11,336 nucleotides of DNA from CAZKTF01 sp964555565 (GTDB lineage: Bacteria; Planctomycetota; JAJSAM01; JAKLKS01). How positions within the stretch are numbered: position 1 is the first letter of the stretch; each line of letters starts with the position of its first letter. The translations under genes and the position numbers were made by a program. The notes under the pieces were generated by a model. That model was not told the DNA's origin and ran no database searches. It saw nothing but the letters and a program-made list of their open reading frames with translations. The stretch lies in NCBI GenBank assembly GCA_964555565.1, contig CAZKTF010000111.1:1-11336 (forward strand), written 5' to 3'. Below are positions 6,658 through 11,336 of the stretch, one piece after another.

Positions 6658-7452
6658 CTACTTGCGGCAGTAGACCATCAGGTCCGCGCGGCCGTCGTCG
6701 CCGAAGGGGTAGAGGTGGCGGCCCGCCACGTCGAAGCCGGAGCGCAGGACCTCGCCCACCATCTCGCCGCCCTCCTGCACGAGGAGCTGGTCGCGGCGCG
6801 CCGGGCGGCGGTGCGCGGTCCGGGCCCTGCGGGAGCGCTCCACCCTGCAGGCCCCCAGGACGAAGATCCCCGAGGGCAGCATCAGGCGGAGGACCGACTC
6901 GAGGTAGCGGCGGCGGTCCCGCTCCGAGGGGATGCGCTGGAAGAAGGTCCGGTCCACGGCGAGCCCGAAGGACTCGGCCGGGAGCAGGTTCGCCATCTCG
7001 AAGAGGTCCCCGATCATGAAGTCGATGTCGCAGCCGCTGAGCCAGGCCCGCTCGCGGGCGAGCCCGATGGCCGCGCGGTCCGAGTCGAGGCCGGTCACGC
7101 GGTAACCGCGCTCGCTGAGCAGGACCGACGCCTCGCCCTGCGCGCAGCCGAGGACGACGGCGCGGCAGTTCCGCGGCGCGATGTCCCGGGCCATGAAGTC
7201 CTGGAGGTACCGGTAGTCGTAGTCGTCCTTCGGGAACTCCGGGGACACCCGGGGGGCGGTCACCAGGGTCGCGCCGGCGACGGCCCCCGGGGTCGGCGCG
7301 GTGGCCGCGGCGGGGCGGGGGGCGGAGCGCTGGCGCGGCTCCGGGACCCTGCGGGGCGACCCCCGGCGGGCGGACCGGGCAGGGGCCCGGTGGACGCGCC
7401 GGGAGGCCGACGCGGTGCGGGAGGCCTTGCGGGTGTTCTTGCGGGTCTTCAC
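6658..7452 (-). CDS. Class I SAM-dependent methyltransferase with basic N-terminal tail
   Basis: 264 residues. From about residue 74 there is a Rossmann-type methyltransferase: VVLGCAQGEASVLL (99-112) is motif I, GLDSD (121-125) gives the acidic residue after strand 2, FMIGDLFEM (145-153) is the strand-3 region, and FGLAVDRTFFQRIPSERDRRRY (162-183) followed by LMLPSGIFVLGAC is motif IV/V-like. The DRxxFxxIP pattern recalls thiopurine-methyltransferase/TehB-like small-molecule enzymes, but the substrate is unknown. Residues 1-~58 are an odd Arg/Lys/Ala/Pro/Ser-rich tail. Its codons are as GC3-rich as the rest, and the promoter at 7497-7525 places transcription start just upstream of this GTG, so the tail is probably real. 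The GTG at 7452 has GGGA 8 nt upstream and GGAGA 14 nt upstream. First gene of a probable operon with cbs. Confidence 0.8.
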   Translation of the reverse strand: MKTRKNTRKASRTASASRRVHRAPARSARRGSPRRVPEPRQRSAPRPAAATAPTPGAVAGATLVTAPRVSPEFPKDDYDYRYLQDFMARDIAPRNCRAVVLGCAQGEASVLLSERGYRVTGLDSDRAAIGLARERAWLSGCDIDFMIGDLFEMANLLPAESFGLAVDRTFFQRIPSERDRRRYLESVLRLMLPSGIFVLGACRVERSRRARTAHRRPARRDQLLVQEGGEMVGEVLRSGFDVAGRHLYPFGDDGRADLMVYCRK

Positions 7453-7496
7453 GGTTTCTGTCCCGGTCTCCTGAGCCGCACTGGCCCTGCGACCAG

Positions 7497-7525
7497 ATGA
7501 TACGCGAGCACGGGTCCAAACCCAA
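7497..7525 (-). promoter_or_regulatory. Sigma-70-type promoter for the methyltransferase-cbs operon
   Basis: Read on the minus strand: TTGGGT at 7525-7520, a 17-nt spacer, then TATCAT at 7502-7497 (5/6 to the -10 consensus). Transcription would start near 7490, leaving a leader of about 38 nt before the GTG at 7452. The start codon and its long basic N-terminal tail therefore fall inside the transcript. Confidence 0.6.
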
Positions 7526-7666
7526 GCGAATCGCCCCCCCTTGGACGCCCCGGGGCAGGCAAGTCCCAGGGGTCTTCCCGAGACATGGGAACGTAAACCT
7601 TTGCCATGGATTGTGTTGCGAACCGACAGGGGGCGTTGGATTCCTGCAGGGCACCTGTGGAAAACC

Positions 7667-7707
7667 GGGGGGGAGACGGGGAGATCCGGGGGAATGGGAG
7701 GGGGGGG
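7667..7707 (+). other. G-quadruplex-type G-tract array (C-rich, G-poor on the minus transcript)
   Basis: Five G-runs of 7, 4, 5, 3 and 8 bases lie at 7667-7673, 7678-7681, 7688-7692, 7696-7698 and 7700-7707, with loops of 4, 6, 3 and 1 nt. This satisfies the usual G3+N1-7 quadruplex pattern on the plus strand. Transcribed from the minus strand, downstream of the acyltransferase gene, the same stretch is C-rich and nearly G-free, as Rho-utilisation sites are. The rest of the 297-nt gap 7453-7749 holds the terminator and the promoter annotated separately and no convincing gene. Confidence 0.55.
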
Positions 7708-7714
7708 CTGTACA

Positions 7715-7746
7715 GGAAAGACACAATGGCCCCGCGCGCCGGGGCC
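7715..7746 (-). terminator. Terminator-like hairpin after the spt-acyltransferase operon
   Basis: GGCCCCG and CGGGGCC (7746-7740 and 7734-7728 on the minus strand) pair perfectly over 7 bp around a GCGCG loop. A T-enriched tail, ATTGTGTCTTTCC (7727-7715), follows. It begins 3 nt after the acyltransferase stop codon. The U-tract is interrupted, so termination may be helped by the C-rich stretch just beyond it. Confidence 0.6.
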
Positions 7747-7749
7747 GGG

Positions 7750-8874
7750 CTAAGTACTTCCGGAGTAGAGCCGGTAGCGCCGGTAGACCTTCGCGCCCAT
7801 GTGATCGAGGACGCGGTTGATCCCCTCGTTCCGCTTGAGCGTCCAGGAACACTCCGCCCACCGGTGGCCCAGGGCGATGCCGCGCCGGAAGGTCTCGAGG
7901 TAGAGCCCGGCGTCCACCCCGTGGTTCCGGACCTCGGGGAGGACCCCGAGCGCCATCACGCGGAGGCCGCGCACCCGGGGCATGGCGCGCAGGGCCTTCA
8001 GCCACCCGAAGGGGAAGAGCGAGCCCCCGAGCCGCGCAAGGACCTGGTTGAAGTCCGGGAGGCTGAGCGAGAACGCGATCGGGGCCCCGCGGCTCTCGGC
8101 CACGAGGACCAGGTCGGGGACGACGACGGACCGGAGGGCCCCCGCGGCGAAGCGGAACTCCTCCTCGGTCATCGGGACGAAGCCCCAGTTCCGCTCCCAG
8201 GCCCGGTTGTAGACGGTCCGGATCGTCTCCAGCTCCTCCGCGAACCGGGCCATGCGGATGGGGCGGATGGACCATCCGTGCCGGTCCCGGGAGCGCCGGA
8301 CGATCCGCTCCAGGCGGTCCGGGTCCATGGCCTCGCGCTCGACCCTCCACGCCAGGAGGTCCTCGGCCGGCGCGAACCCCGCCCCCTCGACGAGCCCCGG
8401 GTACCAGGGCGGGTTGTAGGACATCATCAGGACCGGGGGCCCGGCGTCCCCCTCCACCAGGAGCCCGCAGGCGTCGTTGGTCGAGTAGGAGACGGGGCCC
8501 AGGAGCGACGTGCAGCCCCGGGCCCGGAGGCGGGCGCGCGCCTCGTCGAAGAGCGCCCCCGCGACGTCGCGGTCGTCGGCGCACTCGAACCACCCGAAGT
8601 AGCCGGTCCGGTCGGCGCGGAACTCCTCCGCGAGGCGGTTGCGGATAGCCGCGATGCGCCCCACGTCCCGGCCCTCCCTCACGGCCACGAGGTGGTCCAC
8701 CTCGGCGTGCCGGAAGAAGGGGTTCGCCTCCGGGTCGGTGCGCTTGAGGAGGTCCGAGTCCAGCTCGGGGACGAAGAAGGGGTCCCCGTCGTATACCCGC
8801 ATCCCCGCGCGCAGGAACCGGCGGCGATCGGCCCGCCGGAAGCCGAGAGGGACGACCGTCACGCCCCCGGCCAC
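7750..8874 (-). CDS. bcerS: YghO/bCerS-type GNAT acyltransferase, probable bacterial ceramide synthase
   Basis: 374 residues, matching the ~375-390 residue YghO-like GNAT family. Family blocks: NPFFRHAEVDHLVAV (51-65), VGRIAAIRN (71-79), GYFGWFECADD (91-101), LLGPVSYSTNDACGLLVEG (124-142), MMSYNPPWYPGLVEGAGF (150-167), VYNRAWERNWGFVPMTEEEF (221-240) and ECSWTLKRNEGINRVLDHMG (341-360). The stretch LGVLPEVRNHGV (309-320) resembles the R-x-x-G acyl-CoA pyrophosphate loop of GNAT enzymes. Caulobacter bCerS (CCNA_01212), which N-acylates 3-ketosphinganine, belongs to this type, as I recall the literature. The gene sits 13 nt downstream of an SPT-like gene with a divergent CerR-like gene nearby, so the same role is inferred here; without that context only the family could be named. 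GTG start at 8874 has a poor Shine-Dalgarno, consistent with translational coupling to spt. A second in-frame GTG lies at 8862. Confidence 0.75.
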   Translation of the reverse strand: MAGGVTVVPLGFRRADRRRFLRAGMRVYDGDPFFVPELDSDLLKRTDPEANPFFRHAEVDHLVAVREGRDVGRIAAIRNRLAEEFRADRTGYFGWFECADDRDVAGALFDEARARLRARGCTSLLGPVSYSTNDACGLLVEGDAGPPVLMMSYNPPWYPGLVEGAGFAPAEDLLAWRVEREAMDPDRLERIVRRSRDRHGWSIRPIRMARFAEELETIRTVYNRAWERNWGFVPMTEEEFRFAAGALRSVVVPDLVLVAESRGAPIAFSLSLPDFNQVLARLGGSLFPFGWLKALRAMPRVRGLRVMALGVLPEVRNHGVDAGLYLETFRRGIALGHRWAECSWTLKRNEGINRVLDHMGAKVYRRYRLYSGST

Positions 8875-8887
8875 GCCCGGGGCCCGC

Positions 8888-10141
8888 CTACTCCGTCGGC
8901 GCCCCGGCCTCGCGGCGGGCCGGGGACACCCGCGCCGCCGCGCCCCCGCGCGCCTTGCCCCGCGCGAGCCCGAAGGACGGCCCGACGCGGCGCAGCACAG
9001 AGACGACGAGGTCCAGCTCCTTCTCGGTGTGCGTGGCCATGTAGGAGGTGCGGATGAGCCCCTCTCCCGGCGGGACCGCGGGGCTGATGACCGGGTTGGC
9101 GAACACCCCGGCGTCGAACAGCGCCTTCCAGAACCGGAACGTCTCCAGGTCGGCGCCCACCCGGACCGGGACGATGACCGACCGGGTGCCGGCGGTGTCG
9201 AGGCCGATGGCCTCGAACTCCTTCTTCATGCGCCGGGCGTTCCGCCACAGCCGTTCACGCCGTTCCGGCTCCTTCTCCATGATGTCCAGCGCGGCCAGGG
9301 CTGCGGCCGCCGAGGCGGGGGTGATGGAGGCGGAGAAGATGAGGGCCCGGGCGTGGTGCTTGATGTAGTGGATGACCGGTTCCCGCCCCGTGATGAACCC
9401 GCCCAGGGAGGCGAGGGACTTGGAGAAGGTCCCCATGATCAGGTCCACGCGGTCCTCGAGGCCGAAGTGCTCGGCGGTGCCGCGCCCGTTCTTCCCGAAC
9501 ACCCCGATGGCATGGGCGTCGTCCACCATGACCGAGGCGTCGTAGGCGTCGGCCAGCTCGACGATCCGGGGCAGGTCCGCCAGGTCCCCGCGCATGGAAA
9601 ACACGCCGTCGGTCACGATCAGCTTGCCGGACTCGCGCGGGACCGAGGCGAGCTGGCGCTCCAGGTCCTCCATGTCGTTGTGCCGGTACTTCTTCATCCC
9701 CCCGAAGGAGAGGCGGCACCCGTCGAAGATGCTGGCGTGGTTCTCCCGGTCGCAGAAGACGAAGTCGTCCTTCCCGACCAGGGTGGAGATGACCCCCAGG
9801 TTGACCTGGAAGCCGGTGGAGAAGGTCAGCGCGGACTCGGTCCCCATGAACCGGGCGAGGCGGTCCTCGAGCTCCACGTGCAGGTCCAGGGTCCCGTTGA
9901 GGAAGCGGGAGCCGGTGCACCCGCTCCCGTACTTCTCCACGGCCCGGACCGCGGCCTCCTTGACCCGGGGGTCCTGGGTCAGGCCGAGGTAGTTGTTGGA
10001 CCCGACCATCACGAGGCGCTTGCCGCCGATGACGACCTCGGTGGCCTCGTTCTCCTGGATGGGGTGGAAGTAGGGGTAGCACCCCATCTTCATGACTTGC
10101 CGCGCCCTCTTGAATCGGCGGCACTTGTCGAGCAGGCCCAA
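8888..10141 (-). CDS. spt: Serine palmitoyltransferase-like PLP enzyme (alpha-oxoamine synthase family)
   Basis: 417 residues from TTG at 10141. The alpha-oxoamine synthase fold is clear: SNNYLGLT (48-55), ENHASIFDG with PLP-stacking H135, VDDAHAIG (206-213) with D207 and H210, and TFSKSLASLGGF with Schiff-base lysine K241. The block GSGCTGSRFLNGTLDLH (72-88) and TFSKSLAS are SPT-like, unlike the TLGKALGG of glycine C-acetyltransferase or the BioF versions. SPT condenses serine with a long acyl thioester to 3-ketosphinganine, the first step of sphingolipid synthesis. The ATG at 10093 would cut off LLDKCRRFKRARQVMKMG, which matches SPT N-termini, so the upstream TTG, with GGAGGAAGGA ending 6 nt before it, is preferred. 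The last ~30 residues are an Arg/Ala-rich extension. First gene of a two-gene operon with the acyltransferase. BioF or KBL annotation is possible but less likely. Confidence 0.85.
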   Translation of the reverse strand: MGLLDKCRRFKRARQVMKMGCYPYFHPIQENEATEVVIGGKRLVMVGSNNYLGLTQDPRVKEAAVRAVEKYGSGCTGSRFLNGTLDLHVELEDRLARFMGTESALTFSTGFQVNLGVISTLVGKDDFVFCDRENHASIFDGCRLSFGGMKKYRHNDMEDLERQLASVPRESGKLIVTDGVFSMRGDLADLPRIVELADAYDASVMVDDAHAIGVFGKNGRGTAEHFGLEDRVDLIMGTFSKSLASLGGFITGREPVIHYIKHHARALIFSASITPASAAAALAALDIMEKEPERRERLWRNARRMKKEFEAIGLDTAGTRSVIVPVRVGADLETFRFWKALFDAGVFANPVISPAVPPGEGLIRTSYMATHTEKELDLVVSVLRRVGPSFGLARGKARGGAAARVSPARREAGAPTE

Positions 10142-10306
10142 GCGGTGTCCTTCCTCCCCGTTCGCGGGGCGCCGGGATCCTATTATGCCGGGGGCGCCAT
10201 CGGAAGGGGGTTTTCCCCGGGCGCCTTTCCGGGCGGGGCCTCCCCTCCCGTGCCCCTCCTCGCCTTTTCCGTTGCGCCCCCCCGGGGAGGGCCCGATGCT
10301 CCCCCC
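10142..10306. promoter_or_regulatory. Divergent spt/cerR control region
   Basis: This 165-nt gap separates the spt and cerR starts. A single AT-rich spot, 10181-10187, reads TATTAT on the plus strand and CATAAT on the minus strand; either is a plausible -10 element, but neither has a good -35 at 16-18 nt. On the minus strand, CCCCG-CGAA-CGGGG (10169-10156) forms a 5-bp hairpin whose 3' arm runs into the purine-rich Shine-Dalgarno of spt. Plus-strand GGGGG-TTTT-CCCC at 10206-10218 is another small stem, in the cerR leader. Confidence 0.4.
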
Positions 10307-11299
10307 GTGCGCATCCTCCTCACGGGCGGGACCGGATTCCTGGGGGGCCACCTGGCCGAGTGCCTCGCCGCCGCCGGGCACCGCGTCCGGGCTCTCACCC
10401 GGGGGAAGCCCGACGGGGGGGTGCTGGCGGCGGCGGGGGCCGAGGTCGTTCGGGGGAGCCTGGAGGACGCGGCCTCGCTCCGGGAGGCCGCCGGGGGGTG
10501 CGAGGTCGTGGTCCACGGGGCCGGCCTCATCAGGGCGAGGCGCCCCTCGGAGTACCACGCCGTGAACGCGGGCGGGACGCTCCGGCTCCTGGAGGCCTGC
10601 GCCTCGCTCCCGGCCCTCCCGCGGAGGTTCGTCCTCGTCTCCTCGCAGGCCGCCCAGGGGCCCTCGCCCGGCGCGCGGCCGCTCTCCGAGGAGGCGCCGG
10701 TCCGGCCCGTCTCCCACTACGGGCTCTCCAAGCTCCGCGGGGAGCGGATCGCGCGGGCCTTCGGGGACCGGATGGAGGTGGTCGTCGTCCGCCCGCCGGC
10801 GGTCTACGGCCCCCGGGACCGGGAGACCCTGGAGTTCTTCCGCCTGGCGGCCCGCGGGCTCCGCCTCCGGCTCGGCCCCCCGGACCTCCGGCTCACGCTG
10901 GTCCACGTCCTGGACCTGGTCGAGGGGATCCGCCTCGCGGCCGAGGTCCCCGCGGCCCGCGGCGGGACCTTCCACCTCGCCGCGGCCGAGGTCCTCACCC
11001 TCGGGGGCGTGATGGACGCCATGGCGGCGGCGCTCGGGGCCCGGGGCCGGGAGGTGACGCTCCCCCGGGCGGTCCTCCGGGGGGCCGCGTTCCTCGTGGA
11101 GCACGCCGCGTCGCTGGCCGGGGCGATCCCGGCCCTCTCGATCGACAAGGTGCGGGAGCTCGGGGCGCGGGCCTGGGTCGCGGACCCCTCGGCCGCTGCC
11201 GCCGTCCTCGGCTGGCGCGCCCGCATCCGGGCCGCCGAGGGGATCGCGGCCACCGCGGCGTGGTACCGCGCCCGGGGCTGGATCGCCCCGCCGTTGTAA
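10307..11299 (+). CDS. cerR: NAD(P)-dependent epimerase/dehydratase-family reductase, probable 3-ketoceramide reductase (CerR-like)
   Basis: 330 residues, extended SDR family. MRILLTGGTGFLG places the nucleotide-binding TGGxGxxG at 6-13 directly at the N-terminus, which fixes the GTG start at 10307; another in-frame GTG at 10250 would add an unlikely Pro-rich prefix. Other marks: VVVHGAGLIRA (67-77), LVSSQAAQGPSP (110-121) with the catalytic Ser region, SHYGLSK giving Y138-xxx-K142, and VVVVRPPAVYGPRD (158-171). The C-terminal segment KVRELGARAWVADPSAAAAVLGW, ending EGIAATAAWYRARGWI, is typical of this subgroup. Caulobacter CerR (CCNA_01222), of this family, reduces 3-ketoceramide. Divergence from an spt-bcerS pair supports the same role, although sequence alone fits many sugar epimerases too. 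The nearest Shine-Dalgarno (GGGGAGG) is about 16 nt away, so translation initiation may be weak or the start may differ. A terminator hairpin follows. Confidence 0.72.
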   Translation: MRILLTGGTGFLGGHLAECLAAAGHRVRALTRGKPDGGVLAAAGAEVVRGSLEDAASLREAAGGCEVVVHGAGLIRARRPSEYHAVNAGGTLRLLEACASLPALPRRFVLVSSQAAQGPSPGARPLSEEAPVRPVSHYGLSKLRGERIARAFGDRMEVVVVRPPAVYGPRDRETLEFFRLAARGLRLRLGPPDLRLTLVHVLDLVEGIRLAAEVPAARGGTFHLAAAEVLTLGGVMDAMAAALGARGREVTLPRAVLRGAAFLVEHAASLAGAIPALSIDKVRELGARAWVADPSAAAAVLGWRARIRAAEGIAATAAWYRARGWIAPPL

Positions 11300-11312
11300 G
11301 GGTCTGACCTCA

Positions 11313-11336
11313 TTCGCCTGGCCCAGGCCAGGCGAA
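11313..11336 (+). terminator. Rho-independent terminator stem after cerR (cut by window edge)
   Basis: TTCGCCTGGC and GCCAGGCGAA form a perfect 10-bp stem with a CCAG loop, starting 14 nt after the cerR stop codon. Any U-tract would lie just beyond the window, so the call rests on stem quality and position. Confidence 0.65.

Noticed and set aside
5239..7500. Long plus-strand open frame antisense to cbs and the methyltransferase
   Set aside because: Composition is Arg/Gly/His/Val-rich with no family motifs, typical of the complement of a high-GC gene. The minus-strand genes have full catalytic motifs.
7449..7612. 52-codon minus-strand ORF whose TGA overlaps the methyltransferase GTG
   Set aside because: It has no ribosome-binding site, spans the predicted promoter and transcription start at 7490-7525, and its peptide shows no recognisable pattern.
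3884..8593. A single minus-strand open frame of about 1,570 codons
   Set aside because: Only its 3' 397 codons resemble a protein family. The rest runs out of frame through cbs, the methyltransferase and the acyltransferase; high GC suppresses stop codons.
8888..10141. Glycine C-acetyltransferase (kbl) or 8-amino-7-oxononanoate synthase (bioF)
   Set aside because: The SRFLNGTLDLH and TFSKSLASLGG blocks and the N-terminal CYPYFHP segment fit SPT, and there is no threonine dehydrogenase or biotin gene nearby.
8639..10306. In-frame extension upstream of the cerR start on the plus strand
   Set aside because: It is antisense to spt and the acyltransferase, and the SDR fold begins exactly at the GTG at 10307.

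Overview
The window is very GC-rich with strongly G/C-ending codons. It looks like chromosomal DNA of a Gram-negative-type bacterium: a WaaP/Kdo-kinase-like protein and a bacterial ceramide module both point to an outer membrane. I cannot name the phylum from sequence alone. There are no tRNAs, rRNAs, CRISPR arrays, insertion sequences or phage genes. Ten protein genes and one convincing 27-codon small gene fill most of the window.

Left part (1-3868). A WaaP-type kinase-like gene runs off the left edge on the minus strand. Divergent from it, a good sigma-70-type promoter at 560-587 precedes an HU/IHF-family DNA-binding protein, followed 24 nt later by a MEMO-family protein (AmmeMemoRadiSam system protein B). 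Next come a strongly translated-looking small membrane ORF (2110-2193), a 256-nt gap containing several strong hairpins, and an unusual membrane protein. That protein carries three CxxC/CxxC zinc-ribbon-like modules, one transmembrane helix, a coiled coil and a HEAT-like C-terminal domain.

Middle part (3884-7452, all minus strand). A class I methyltransferase with a long basic N-terminal tail, driven by a recognisable promoter at 7497-7525, is followed by cystathionine beta-synthase and a cystathionine gamma-lyase/synthase-type PLP enzyme. The last two together form the reverse transsulfuration route from homocysteine and serine to cysteine. Between them lies a 146-nt spacer built largely from degenerate 7-nt repeats in both orientations (5101-5219).

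Right part (7750-11299). This is a compact ceramide-synthesis module. A serine palmitoyltransferase-like enzyme and, 13 nt downstream, a YghO/bCerS-type GNAT acyltransferase are on the minus strand. A CerR-type NAD(P)-dependent epimerase/reductase is divergent on the plus strand. By analogy with Caulobacter they would condense serine with an acyl thioester, N-acylate the 3-keto base, then reduce 3-ketoceramide to dihydroceramide. Terminator-like hairpins close both arms (7728-7746 and 11313-11336). A multi-tract G-rich block (7667-7707), which reads as C-rich and G-poor in the spt-bcerS transcript, lies just past the first one.
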